From Saccharina japonica (taxonomy: Eukaryota; Sar; Phaeophyceae; Laminariales; Laminariaceae): 64,000 nt of DNA. Made by a program: the position numbers and the translations under genes. The stretch spans positions 62,001 to 126,000 of the forward strand of contig MEHQ01002986.1 of the NCBI GenBank assembly GCA_008828725.1, written 5' to 3'. The notes below the pieces were generated by a model, which was not told the origin of the DNA, did not search any database, and was given only the letters and a program-made list of their open reading frames with translations. This document shows positions 1-10,258 of this stretch, piece after piece; position 1 is the stretch's first letter; each line of letters begins with the position of its first letter.

Positions 1-36
1 TACGGTCACTACCATTCTCTGGGATTTGTTTAAGCC

Positions 37-477
37 TTGTGTTTTTTCCACGGACGCCCCCTGCTACGATATGGTTACTCTTTGGACCAATCATTACCCC
101 ACGACGCGACTTCCCGATTAGGGGCATACGCTTCATCCATGCATTCGTGTTGTTTGGTGTATGCATTTGATCGTGATCAAGCCGTCACCCATGGCTTTAA
201 GCTTGTGTATGCTGCGCTCCTCCCTCTGACGTGGGAACCTACCTCATGGCGCGTCAGATTGTCGCTACGTCGAGTGAAGGCACGAGCGGTTCGCGTGCAC
301 GACTGTTTTGCTCGTCGTAATATATTTCTAGAGTTGGCTGAGATGACGACTGACACGGTCCTTCAGCTTGTGATGCATAGGAACAACTGCTTTGCGTTCA
401 AACAGGTGGGTGTTGTTGCTAGTGCTTCTCCCTTGTGTTTACCCCTTTTGTTTTTATGCGTTCATCCCCCGAATTAG
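37..477 (+). other. Conserved open stretch of unknown nature (three module copies)
   Basis: I do not recognise this 146-codon open frame. The DNA of its middle part (about 100-400) recurs in module iv (57.4-57.73 kb, reverse strand) and module ii (17.45-17.7 kb, reverse strand). The short peptide CCLVY is shared between copies i and iv. In module ii the frame is not kept open, so the match may reflect duplicated non-coding DNA rather than a protein. No domain, signal peptide or membrane segment is evident. Treat it as a conserved block, not a gene. Confidence 0.2.
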
Positions 478-1265
478 GTTTTGCGGCAGTTTGGCTGGTA
501 AGCGGCATTACCCATCTTATGTATTGCCGGAATCTATATCGCGAACGGATTGCATGTTTTAAGGTGTTATGTTGGCTGTCCGATCGCAGTCATGTGGCAG
601 ACCATGGCGTCCCATGACAGTCCCATCAGCTCACTGCCATTGGACAATGGGCTGTCCATGCCACAGTAGTCAATTGAAAGTGGCTATGTACGGACGTGAT
701 AATAACATGGGGAGGCAATGAGGTGGGCGTAAGGGTGCTGCGGGGGCGCCATCAGACAAGAGTTGAACAACATTACCGTTCATGGACTTGCATGGCGAAC
801 TCCGAGCACCTTACCTCCCCTCGTGGAATCGATTGGACCTCATGGCTCCTCATCGAGTCTTCGTAACACCTGACGAAACTTCGTCGGAAAACCTTAATAG
901 TTCCAAGACAATCGCCATGGCAACTATTATAACTTTGTTATTTCGCAGACGACACCCATCCAACATGATAACGAGTAGGCAGGAGTACAGATCCGGTGCC
1001 GCCCGGAAGATACAGATTATGAAATTGTATTTCTTCAATTGAAACTCGTGGGTTGACACCCATACTACGCTGGGGATGCACCGGATTAGTTGTAAAGTTT
1101 GTTTGTCGAGAAGCTCGTTACCCCACTGAAAACTGAATTATGAAACAAAACGGAATAAAACCGGACAATCAATGTGACCTTGGGTAAGTACGCAACGAAA
1201 CAAACCATGAAATAAATAATCATGAGGTAATTCCTCAGTTGACGATCACTGTTAACCACCGACGA

Positions 1266-1370
1266 AAGTTGGCCACAACGTGCCAACCCTATCGCAGCAT
1301 CCGTCCTGATGTGCCCCCAATATATTATCAATCGTCCGGATGTGCCACCACTATCCTGATGATAGCCTCC
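1266..1370 (-). repeat. Degenerate minisatellite related to 57.05-57.23 kb
   Basis: On the reverse strand about three diverged units contain GGTGGCACATC-AGGA and GATGCTGCGATAGGG type motifs. Six clearer units of about 33 bp lie at the matching place in module iv. It is a marker of the module duplication. Confidence 0.5.
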
Positions 1371-1631
1371 GTACTGGTGTCTGATTAGCATTTTGACACT
1401 TGAAGGCCTCTAAAGGGTTGTTACACTTTCTGTAGTTGGGTGTTTAAGGTTCCCAGGCGGCTGTTCGTCACTGGACAAAAGTGCCGCCAACTGATGTATT
1501 TTATTTCAGGCCGCCGACCGACAGTGGTGAAATCATCGGGGAAGAGACAGGAGGGGGCACGGTTGATCCCAGCTGTGGACGGCACGAATTACGCTTCTCA
1601 GCCTCGTTTGGTACAATAACGGCTCGGATAA

Positions 1632-1892
1632 GTGGCCACTTTAGACCGCACAGTTGCCTCCAACTCAGACATATACGTGGCACGGCATGACGATTTAGTT
1701 GGCGATTTTGAAGTGGATAATTCAGGCACGTACGTCCTTCGTATCTTTCATGGAACAGAAGCTCGAAAATGTGCCAATAACAGTAGCCAAGCTCTAGTCA
1801 TGGACCGTTTGCCAGGAGACCGTTTACGACCGATCCACCATACCCAAGAGTATGTGATCCGCACAAGGGGGGCTTATATACATCGTTTTTAG
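1632..1892 (+). pseudogene. Conserved protein-like fragment, unknown
   Basis: An 86-codon open stretch whose first half aligns at protein level with the minus strand at 56614-56988. Shared features run in order: a Y-x-A-(R/Q)-H-D motif, F/C-E-V-D, L-R-I, H-G-T-(E/K)-A-R-(K/N)-C, then Q-A-L or R-A-E-L. The match keeps frame over about 40 codons and lies 1.5-1.7 kb upstream of an EsV-1-7 gene in both modules. I do not recognise the family. It could be a small gene, an exon, or a relic carried with the module. Module ii lacks the segment. Confidence 0.3.
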
Positions 1893-3169
1893 TCGTTATC
1901 CACGTTTGTAAATTTGCAAACGGCTTACCGACCGAACTTTCTGAAACTTTCGACTTCGCCAACACCACCACAGCTCCACTTGAAGTCGGCATTTTTTGTA
2001 TACTGTGCTATGTCGTCGAAAGAAATGCTTAATCCACACATGAAAATGTCTACCGCCAACCTACGTGCAGGAGCTAGCCTACGTCACATATACACCCGAA
2101 AATTATCTCGCGATTTATTCCCTGCGCAATGCGCAGCCAACGAATACCCCGACACTGTCACTATTTTGCTAGCTGATCGATTGTGGGTTGTCACCTGGAA
2201 TTATGTTTTCCCGATAAGTTCAAGTTGTCCTATCTTTTTCAAACCCGCAAGCACAGTTTTCGTTGTTAATCTATACGTGGCGTGGCTACCGTATATGACA
2301 CGGTATACCACACCCCCTTGGACGAATTTCAACGCTGGTTCACTCGACGACCGGTGAAGCGCTAACCCCGAGCGACCCGGCTGTGGAAAAATCTCGATGA
2401 GATGCTCCGAAACCGGCTCTTTTCGTTGTCTGTGCCCCCCTCGTTGTGGAGAAAATAGGCTTCTCTCCCCAGGGGGGGGTAAAATATACTGTCATATACG
2501 GGAGTGTACCGGCACATGGTGTTGCCTCGATATGTGTCAAGACTAGATACCTATTCACAGCCGATAAACATGCGGCTACAATGCTAGTATATATTTTGGC
2601 TTCATTATCACCATGTAATGTTGTCTATGTTAAGCTCCAGTGCTGAAATTCTGTAGGCCGACTAAAGATTCACCTACTGCCTGCGAAAGCATCTTGTCAA
2701 TATTTCACTGATACAGCCGACCAGCATCAAAATACGTGTTCTAAGTCGCCGTGTCTACTATTAATATTAGGTCTCGCTGCAATGGCCCATCACCATAAAG
2801 CGTTTTTTTTGTCTTGATGTGTTGCTTTCCTTAGTGTTGCGTCCAACTATTGTGTCATGGTAATGCGTGTACACGGTGCTGTTTCTACTTCCATAAGTAA
2901 AAAGAGAGGTAATCGTGCATAATTGACGGCGAAATAGACGACCGCACGCATATGCTATACTTTCGAAACAGTCCCCTCAAGCACTATTTTGTCACACTTA
3001 AGTACGTGTACGGTTATATATTTAGACACAACTCTTGCCCGCATTAAACGTTGTAGAACTGGCGTTGAGCAACAACGCTAAATCTAAAGTGGCGGACAAC
3101 AATCGCACCTGGAAACTGTACACGGTCCGCGTCCTTGGCCGTTTTGTGTTCGGCACTACCACGTGTGTG

Positions 3170-3361
3170 CCAACCTCGTTTCAAACTCGACCAGGCGACG
3201 GTTCTTGATTGTAATAGCCTGAAAAATTGTCCATGACTTTTGTTTGTTGTACGAACGCCAGGTGTGCCGGCCTCAGCAGTTGATATCCTGGGTCTGCACG
3301 TCACCTCATCTAAGCCCATCTGCACTTTTCACCACTGCCGCCGCAATCTACAACGTGGATC
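3170..3361 (+). promoter_or_regulatory. Conserved 5' flank / presumed promoter and 5' UTR of EsV-1-7 gene 1
   Basis: Directly upstream of all four EsV-1-7 genes lies a shared block. It contains CGACCAGGCGACGGTTC, CCTGAAAA, a CGAACGCCAGGTGTGC-type element, AAGCCCATCTGC, and CAATCTAC just before the start codon. Counterparts are 15959-16130 (-), 40030-40201 (+) and 55223-55400 (-); the first element is least clear at gene 3. I see no TATA box. That the block is regulatory is inferred from its position and conservation; it could simply be duplicated along with the gene. Confidence 0.45.
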
Positions 3362-4381
3362 ATGCGTTGCTCACATCACGATTGCACGAGGCGATCGACC
3401 TTCAACTTCAAAGGAAATAGGCCGGCGGTTAACTGCAAGACGCATGCTAAATATGGCATGGTGGACGTCAATAACAAACTTTGCTCACATGCGTCTTGCT
3501 CGAAACGGCCAACGTTCAATAATGAAGGCAGTAAGGGGGCGGCGTACTGCAAGATGCATGCTGAAGACGGCATGATAGACGTTATCAGCAGACGTTGCGC
3601 ACATGCCTCCTGCTCGAAACGACCAGTATTCAATACTGAAGGCAGTAAGAGGGCGGTGTACTGCAAGGCACATGCTGGAGACGGCATGGTAGACGTTTGC
3701 GGCAAACTTTGCTTGCATGACACCTGCACGAAATATTCCAAGTTCAATTTTGATGGCATTAGGTCCGCGATGTATTGCAAGCAACATGCTGCGGAGGGCA
3801 TGATAGACCTTCGCAGCCGACAATGCTCACATAACTCCTGCACCATCATTCCCAGCTTCAATTTTGGTGGAAGTGAGACAGCGGTGGTTTGCAAGCAACA
3901 TGCTGCGGACGGCATGGTGAACATTTGCCGCACCAACTATTGTTCACATGACGCGTGCACGATGGGGCCACGCTTCAATTATGAGGGCAGCAAGAAGGCG
4001 GCATACTGCAGCAAACATGCTGTCGACGGCATGGTTCGCGTGAACTACACACAGCAGTGTTCGCATATCGGCTGTACGAGGCGGCGGGTTTGGGGTGTGC
4101 CCGCTGACGGTGCACCCACTGTATGCTTTCGGCATAAGGACGATGTCGTGGACGGTCCGGTTTTTAACTTCAAAGCCAAGTGTAAGTCTGAGGGTTGCGG
4201 CAAGGAATCGCGGTGGGGACTCGCAGGAGAGCAGCCCACTCACTGCCCAGCCCACGGACGGCTCAAGGGCGGACTTGTCTGCACTATCGTTACTGATCGT
4301 GGGAAGATATTGTCGCCTAGTCAACCGTACCCCGCTGTAAGGGGTACTTCGTATACTGTTAAAACTGAGTGTTCGTTTTGA
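3362..4381 (+). CDS. EsV-1-7 repeat protein, gene 1 (339 aa)
   Basis: A cysteine-rich protein made of eight tandem EsV-1-7 repeats, C-x4-C-x16-C-x2-H-x12, a presumed zinc-binding unit. Repeats begin at residues 3, 41, 79, 117, 155, 194, 233 and 274. Units 1-6 carry the hallmark F-N-x-x-G and G-M-(V/I)-(D/N/R) positions; units 7 and 8 are divergent (R-x-W-G). A conserved tail ends in KTECSF. There is no signal peptide, membrane segment or intron. The family includes the Ectocarpus regulator IMMEDIATE UPRIGHT, but the molecular role is not established. The other paralogs start MGRC; here the ancestral ATG reads ATC (3359-3361) and the next codon has become ATG, so translation should start one codon pair later. 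The frame is fully open although flanks are full of indels. Confidence 0.93.
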   Translation: MRCSHHDCTRRSTFNFKGNRPAVNCKTHAKYGMVDVNNKLCSHASCSKRPTFNNEGSKGAAYCKMHAEDGMIDVISRRCAHASCSKRPVFNTEGSKRAVYCKAHAGDGMVDVCGKLCLHDTCTKYSKFNFDGIRSAMYCKQHAAEGMIDLRSRQCSHNSCTIIPSFNFGGSETAVVCKQHAADGMVNICRTNYCSHDACTMGPRFNYEGSKKAAYCSKHAVDGMVRVNYTQQCSHIGCTRRRVWGVPADGAPTVCFRHKDDVVDGPVFNFKAKCKSEGCGKESRWGLAGEQPTHCPAHGRLKGGLVCTIVTDRGKILSPSQPYPAVRGTSYTVKTECSF

Positions 4382-4489
4382 GGTTGTTCGGCGTCAAAAC
4401 CATTCGGTTTCAAGGTGTGAGTTCGGCCCTATTTGCAGGCGTTCGATGAAGATAGAGAAACTCCTCCGTGGGTCGGCGATCGTAGTCGA

Positions 4490-5263
4490 TAAGCGCCTCC
4501 AGTTTAGATGGCGGAATAGGCCAGGGTTCTGGTGTTTGTTTTCGGCCGCCCTGGAACACTCTCATGTCCATACGGTTTTTCATGACGCGGTCGTTACCCC
4601 TTTCGGTCCGACGGCTACCAGCCACGTGCGAGTCAGCTCCCCGGCGGAAGGGGAGGCCCCCGTTTCCTCCCCCCCCCCGCGTACCGGGCCCCCCCGGGGG
4701 ACGGTGGCGGACCAACGAAGCCGTTTTTAACCCGAATGTATGTAGACGATGCGGTTTCGTTTGAGCCACAGTATTTTATTTCGAGCGAACGGTGTTTGCG
4801 GGCGTCGCAGAGCCTGAGATCCGAACGTGGTCGTTTCCTAGGGTAGCGAAAATCGGGCGAGCCGCCCCTGTTGGCTCCGGCCAAGGTGTCGACGTGGCAC
4901 ACGCGGCTCGAGGTGTTGGGGTGGGTGCTTGATACGGTCGCTATGACGATTTCCTTACCGCAGTCTAAACTAACACAGCTGCGCGAGCTACTGGCGAAGT
5001 GGCCAGGGAACCGTCTGATCGCGTCGGAATCGGAGGTGCGTTCGTTGATGGGAAAATTGTTGCACGTCTGCGAAGTTGTGCGGCCGGGAACTTTTTTCGT
5101 GCGGCGCATGCTTAACCAGTTGGGTATGCCTCCGGTGAAGGCCTGGCACGGGCGATTCCGGGGCGCGGGGAGGGGGGGGGGCAGCCGTTGTCGGGTCGCT
5201 CATGCGTCCGCCTCGCCTCGAGTTCCACGACGACCTTTTGTTCTGGCGTTTGAGAATAGATAG
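4490..5263 (+). pseudogene. Reverse transcriptase of the YR retroelement (broken)
   Basis: The palm-domain YVDD motif is encoded at 4739-4750. In the same frame, after a TAG near 4838, comes a good RT connection region (W-H-T-R-L-E-V-L-G-W-V-L-D and L-P-x-x-K-L at 4900-4980), typical of DIRS-order and Ngaro-type RTs. Upstream of YVDD the sequence is G/C-runs and mixed frames, with protein-like scraps such as PGFWCLFSAALEHSH (about 4520-4565), so fingers/palm are degraded. The region could not make an active enzyme. The assignment rests on YVDD plus the RNase H and YR that follow. Confidence 0.75.
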
Positions 5264-5340
5264 GGTAGTGTGCCCGGGGGGGGGAAGGTACACTAGACGC
5301 CCCATTTTTAAGCTTTTTTTCGCAGCCCCACTCGCGCATA

Positions 5341-5802
5341 CTCATCAACGATGCTTTCGGGGACGCGATGGGTGGGTTTTGTTTGGATACGGGACTGTGA
5401 TTGAGGGTCGATTTCGACGACAATACACGGGACCGCCTCTGGACCCACGTGCAAGGGACGGACGATTTGTCTATCAATGTTTTGGAACTGCTCGCCATGA
5501 TTGTCACGGCGTGGGCGTTCACAGCCGACGTCAAGGTAGCACTCCATTACGTAGGCGACAGTATCCTAATGCGAGGCGACAATATGTCGGCCGTCCACTG
5601 GGTCAACCGTTGTAGAGGGGGACACGAACCACGAGCGAGTGCGCTTATGCGGATTTTCGGGTGTCTAGAGATGCGCAGTGGATGGTGCTTTAGAGAAAAA
5701 AACGTGCGTGGCGTTGCGAATGTTTTGGCGGACGGGGTATCACGTTGGGACCGTTCCACCATCGCCCCCAACCTCTGTGCGCTCCGTCCCGACATCGATT
5801 AG
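5341..5802 (+). pseudogene. RNase H domain of the YR retroelement (broken)
   Basis: One frame reads through an N-D-A-x-G-D-A-M-G-G-F start (first catalytic Asp region), then V-L-E-L-L-A (Glu), R-G-D-N-M-S-A-V-H-W (Asp), and G-V-x-N-V-L-A-D-G-V-S-R-W (final Asp). This is the DIRS/Ngaro-style RNase H layout. A TGA at 5398-5400 interrupts it, most simply from a Trp codon. It lies in a different frame from the RT, and a run of G at 5170-5285 may mark the frameshift between them. Confidence 0.8.
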
Positions 5803-6916
5803 CAGGAACAGCGCCTGGGCAAGGCGGGGGCGGATCTCTGTACCGACATCTTGGCCTCCAGTACGTCGGTGGCTCATTGGCGGGCTCGACTAGGCGCACG
5901 TACGAGAGTGGTGCCCGGGCTTGGCGCACGTTTCGCAGGTTGATGAGGTATCCATTATACTTGGCGTCGAGCGATTCTGAAAGCAGCAAGGCTTGGGCGT
6001 TGATTGAGTTTGCCTCGTGGTGTTGCGCGTCGGAAGATAACATAGCGAATATAATTTCCGGAATATTCGCTGCTGTACAGTATTTTCATCGGTTGAATGT
6101 TGGAGTGAAGCTGCCAGTTACGGCCCCCGTGGTCCAGTGCGCGCTCAAACGTATTTCACGATCTCACGTAGCAGCGGGAACGCCCCGCCGCGTTCGCCTG
6201 CCGGTCTCGTTTGGTATGCGTTTGACAGGCGAGACTCTCATCCCTTCATGGGGTCCGGAGGGAAAGGTGTTGTGGTTGTGCTTATGTCTGAGTTATTTTC
6301 TGTTGGCGCGATCGGACGAGATGTTCGCCGCCGATTCGGGGGCGATACACTCTGTGCATTTCCTGACGCGGGGTGACGTCGCGTTTTACGCCGACGGCAC
6401 GCAGTTGGAATACCTGCGATGGCGACAGGTTGACAAGATAGAGGTGCGCATTCGCGGTCATAAGGGTGATCAGGAGCAGGTTGGCAGTGTACGCGTGCGG
6501 ACACGGACCGAGGTTCGCGGTTCGAAGTCGCCCTTGCGTTGGAATTGATGTCATGCTTCCCTGGTCTTCCCGACCACGCCCCCCTCTCCTCATATCGGTA
6601 TGGCAAGTGCGTAAGAGTGGTAAGGTACGGTCGCGCTCTCCGAGCAATCAAGGAGTGAGTGGCGAAGTCAGGTCGTAACCCCGATGAGTTCGCCCTACAC
6701 TCGTTGCGTATCGGTGGAGCAACCACTCTCGCGGCCGGAGGAGACATATCAGAACGAGTGATTCAGAGAGAAGGGAGGTGGAGGTCGGACGCGTACAAGG
6801 CGTATACGCGTAATACCGTGGAGGATTCGAGAAACGTCTCGCGTAAGCTAGTGGTGGCTAGAAACGGGAAGGAAAGACACCCGGGGGAAGGAACAGTCTG
6901 GGGTAGGAAACGGTAA
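5745..6916 (+). pseudogene. Tyrosine recombinase of the YR retroelement (frameshifted)
   Basis: A phage-integrase-like recombinase that would integrate the circular cDNA of the element. The N-terminal SAM-like core-binding region begins about 5880 (S-T-R-R-T-Y-E-S-G-A-R-A-W). The first catalytic Arg is in LLARSDEM (codon 6309-6311). The H-x-x-R box is at 6698-6709 (L-H-S-L-R-I-G-G), followed by G-R-W, and the nucleophilic Tyr is in AYTRN (codon 6803-6805, or the Tyr at 6794). Three frames must be joined: 5745-6548, 6466-6678 and 6659-6916, so it is inactive as read. The R-H-x-x-R-Y set is otherwise complete, so the decay looks moderate. Confidence 0.85.
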
Positions 6917-6945
6917 CCAGTGCCCGGCAACAGTAGTCTCAAATT

Positions 6946-7175
6946 CCCTCGGAGTTGGAGGAGTCGAATGGTATGGTACCATTCGGATGCTTGGTAATCC
7001 GAGACAACTGTAGACGGTAGTAGTTAGGAACCCGGCTGGTATTATAGTAGGGAGAGAGAGGCGTTATAAAGTATGGGCGAGGTACGCAGGAGCTCGCAGG
7101 TGGCTGCGATGGGTGTATCTGGCTAGGGGTATTTCTGTCTCTCATCACCCAGAAAAACGATAATGACATGCAATT
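6946..7175 (+). repeat. YR-element terminal repeat B1 (copy a)
   Basis: About 230 bp shared with 52870-53095, 53465-53700 and 60236-60478. Shared landmarks are GGAGTCGAATGGT, TAGTTAGGAACCCGGC, and CCAGAAAAACGATAATGACA at its right end. It is followed by about 100 bp of A2-type sequence (GGTTCATTGGTAGAG) and is then lost near 7280. Confidence 0.75.
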
Positions 7176-7280
7176 CGGAAGATAATCAATGAAAACAAGG
7201 TTCATTGGTAGAGGTAATGAGGTAGTCTGTATTGGTAACTGGAATATATCAAGGTTGGTAGAGGGATAGACGGCCCCGCA

Positions 7281-8346
7281 CGCAGTCACAGACTTTACTT
7301 GTCCTAATTCACACCGCAGCAGGAAGCAGGCTTCATCAATACCACCTCAAACAGTTGTACCTGAGTTCTGTCCCGTTGCTGGCCGTTGCCCCCTCTGACC
7401 CTGGAGCGAACTGCTCACGTTTACACTGCCTGACAGACTGTGTAACGTGTTGTGGCCTACGGTTTCTCGCCGCTGCCACCGTTTACCCTGCCCGTCGTGC
7501 CCGTGCTGCTCGTCCGCCCACAGTGTGTTCAAAGCAAGCAGCAAGCTCGAAGAGGTATACACTGAAGCGGACGGGGTGCACATTGATACGATGCTACATG
7601 ACCAACATTTCCTGCTCGTTTGACGCAATGTTCCCATTGGAGCCGCACGCAACGCCGGAAAATGAGCCTTGGCGCAGAAGGCTTGTCTCTGTCTCAGCGA
7701 CCTCTGCTTGCGACCCCGTCGCCAAACCCAACGCCCCGCCGATTCTTTAAAAAATCTAAGCAGCGTCATGCTTGACCCGACGTGTAAGTGCTTCACAACA
7801 CAGTGTGGAAAACATCACCATAAAACTGTTTGGAAATGCTCAACACAAACATATTTTGGTTCGAGCAGACTCCAATCAGAAGCCTGGACCGTATTTTCGA
7901 AGTAAGATGCATACGTTGTTCGTTGTCTTCCATACAGGTATGAGGCGACTGGAGAAGGGGAACCGAGTGCAGATCTTTTTTGGTTGTTCTATGTGATTTA
8001 CCCTCGCAGAGTAACAACAGTGCGGCCCGTGCTATCGCGCGTCACACTATGTGACAACCATGATATTGGTATTAAATGAAAGGCTGGACGCTAAACTCTT
8101 CTTTGTTAGGTGTGTCTCGTCTCGTAGTTACGGTCTCGATAGTTTTGGGAGTTTTATACCCTAACAGATAATGAGACATTTTGTACTGGGATTGCCGTTA
8201 TATGTTGGCAGCTTTATGAGATCGAAGTTCGCATTGCTTTTTTATAACTACAGTAGCAATACCTGCGGGTGAACTGTGGAATTTCAGGTATGTTTATGAT
8301 AGAATCGGATGTTACGTTTTAATTGGCATTTTGGGATAGGTTAGTT
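7281..8346 (+). other. Unassigned interval with a possible coding relic
   Basis: Mostly unrecognised. One plus-strand frame at about 7485-7620 looks coding-like: a cysteine cluster C-P-S-C-P-C-C followed by V-F-K-A-S-S-K-L-E-E-V-Y and D-G-V-H-I-D. It is bounded by stops on both sides. Longer frames on either strand lack any motif. It may be a fragment of a transposon gene; I cannot name it. Confidence 0.2.
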
Positions 8347-8606
8347 AAATCGTGTTAGTATCGCAATCGAATGAGTAACATTCGCGTTGCTAGTCTCCGG
8401 TCTTACTAAAAAATAAGGTGTTGAGAAAGGGCCGCATTATTATCGAGCAAGTTTTGTCCAATGTGCTATTGTAGTATCGCAATCGAATGAGTATCATCCG
8501 CGTTGCTTGTCTCCAGTCTCAATCTATCGTAAGATAATTTTTGTTAATCAGAGTGTTGGAGGTGCTGATCGGTTCAAGCGGGAGCTGTACGATATGGAGG
8601 ATGTTA
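8347..8606 (+). repeat. Isolated terminal fragment of the 2.4-kb repeat
   Basis: About 260 bp match the start of each 2.4-kb unit (18447-18722 and 20936-21208), including both copies of the stem-loop GCAATCGAATG / CATTCGCGTTGC. Similarity begins at GTGTTAGTATCGC and ends at GGAGGATGT. It contains no internal part of the unit, so it resembles a solo terminal segment. Confidence 0.8.
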
Positions 8607-9496
8607 GGAAAGGATACATTCTGTACGAGGTACTGTAGCATCCTACTGTATCGATGCTCTACAGCAGTGATATGACAAGCCATGATGTCGTACTCGTACG
8701 TACTCGTACGTCATACGTATGTGCAATGTGTGCGTATTTTGTTCCTCGACGAGACCTGCAAGTTACGGTTTGACGAATCAATAAGTAACGAAGTTACGGT
8801 TCGACGATCTAGTCGTTGTGCCGCAATGGCATTTGAATCGGCAAGTTGATGGTATAGCAGAAGTTGCAGCGAGGTATGCTGACAGTCCAGTGAGACGAGA
8901 ACGCGCGCGCAAGCCCCCCTTGCGATGCCACTCTCCATCACCGCCCTTCATCTGAACTCTCACCAGTTCATTGTGATAAAACACAAACAAGTTCCGAGAG
9001 CGACAATTTACAACTGAGATACCATCGTCTTACACATCTTCAATATCAGTGCAGCCCAGGCTGCCTAACCGCAGCTTCGCGCGCTAGCCTCTAAAGACCG
9101 TCATCGGCCAGGCGTGTGAGACCAGTCCTCGTCCTTCGACTTGAGGACAGTCATCACCAGACGCCCTGAACATTAAGAGGTTACGAGCTCGTCCACGCGC
9201 TAGCGCACTGCACTGGGGGAAGCACGGGACTGCGTCACAAGACCCTCCCCCAACGAGCCACCCCTGTGGTGGCTGCTGGATTTGTCGGTGACCACATCTC
9301 CAGGAACCAACTCTGCGACCTATCACTGGTAGTCATCGTCAGCGGTTCGAGTACTCGCTTCTTCTCCTTCACCTTGAGGAAACGAAGGTGGACTGCTGTA
9401 ATAAAAACACGTGGTGAGCGAAGAGTACTACTGCTTGAAGAGCTGTGGATCAACACACACGCGAGTGAAGCGTGCCACGTGCTTGAAGAAGTGACT
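8607..9496 (+). other. No recognisable gene; possible 5' part of the copia element
   Basis: I see no gene. A palindromic TACTCGTACG-rich patch lies at 8690-8715. The downstream part may contain the copia 5' LTR, but no matching 3' LTR survives, so its limits cannot be set. Confidence 0.3.
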
Positions 9497-9594
9497 CTGC
9501 TTCTGCTGTTTCGAAGCCCACAAGGCGGAATAGCCTCGTACCCACTGCTGCTTCTGCTGTTTCGAAGCCCACAAGACGGGATAGCCTCGTACCG
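9497..9594 (+). repeat. 51-bp tandem duplication
   Basis: Two near-identical 51-bp units, each with GTTTCGAAGCCCACAAG and ATAGCCTCGTACC. They begin at 9497 and 9548. They lie in a 135-codon open stretch that has no recognisable domain. Confidence 0.85.
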
Positions 9595-9851
9595 CTTGTC
9601 GAAAGAGCGACACACAATCGAAATCAAGCAGGATCACTTTCTTGAGACTACGAGTACCCTTGTAGCCCTCTAGAATTGTTACTCGCTGAATTGCGCCGAA
9701 ACCCATACTATCTCGGCCTGATTCGACCTGATTTTTGATGGATTGACAAGCAACCCACTTGAAGCCCAGATTCGTTTGTGATACGTAGTGATTCACGAAC
9801 AACGCTGACGCCAACTGCTGCACACCACGGGCGGCCGCACAAGATTACAAA

Positions 9852-10126
9852 TACGTCACGCCACAGGCTGACGTATTGTAGAACGCTAAGGGTTGCCGCA
9901 TATTTAGACAAAAAGTACGCCACGCCACGGGCTAGCGTATCATACGTCACGCCACGGGCTGACGTATTGTGGAACTCTAAGGGTTGCCGCATATTAAGAC
10001 AAAAATAAACCACGCCACCGGCTGACGTATTGCGGAACGCCGCCGGTTGCCGCATAAGAAAACGTACGCGACGCCACGCGCTGACGTATTGCGGAACGTG
10101 GCGGGTTGCCACAAAAAAGACGAAGT
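9852..10126 (+). repeat. Tandem repeat with CRE-like cores upstream of copia gag
   Basis: Four full and two partial units of 57-65 bp. Each full unit has CGCCACGGGCTGACGTATTG followed by GGAAC and GGTTGCCGCA. The TGACGTAT core is an ATF/CRE-like octamer. The array ends about 130 bp before the gag start, so it may be the promoter part of the element's LTR or leader; this is inferred from position only. Confidence 0.75.
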
Positions 10127-10258
10127 ACGCCACACAACGAGCGTACGGGTGGTCGGAATTAGACTGAAGCAGCTAGCTGACTTACAGGAACTTTGAACCG
10201 AAAACCGAAAACACCAAGGTACTCTACGAACTTCCAACTTCAACAACAAGAAGTAACC

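Larger units (their letters stand above)
1..4490 (+). repeat. Duplicated EsV-1-7 module, copy i (truncated by window start)
   Basis: This stretch is homologous, in inverted orientation, to module iv. Positions 0.1-0.4 kb match 57.7-57.4 kb, 1.27-1.37 kb match the minisatellite at 57.05-57.23 kb, 1.63-1.9 kb match 56.8-56.5 kb, and 2.65-4.49 kb match 56.0-54.2 kb. Order is kept throughout. Between the matches there are many indels, and 0.48-1.26 kb and 1.9-2.65 kb hold nothing I can recognise. Homology stops near 4490, where a YR retroelement begins. The left edge is outside the window. Confidence 0.7.
4490..7280 (+). mobile_element. Degraded tyrosine-recombinase (DIRS-order) retroelement, copy a
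   Basis: The order is reverse transcriptase, RNase H, tyrosine recombinase, then a 230-bp terminal repeat (B1) and a truncated A2 segment. There is no integrase or aspartic protease, which separates it from LTR elements. Several frameshifts and nonsense codons break it. Its 5' terminus and any gag are missing. It replaces the module i sequence downstream of EsV gene 1. Relatives: 45.9-46.8 kb (-), 51.66-53.71 kb (+), and a terminus-only copy at 59.82-60.48 kb (+). Confidence 0.85.

Noticed and set aside
3376..3936. Minus-strand open frame of 186 codons opposite EsV gene 1
   Set aside because: Antisense shadow of the repeat array; its periodicity is that of the EsV-1-7 codons.
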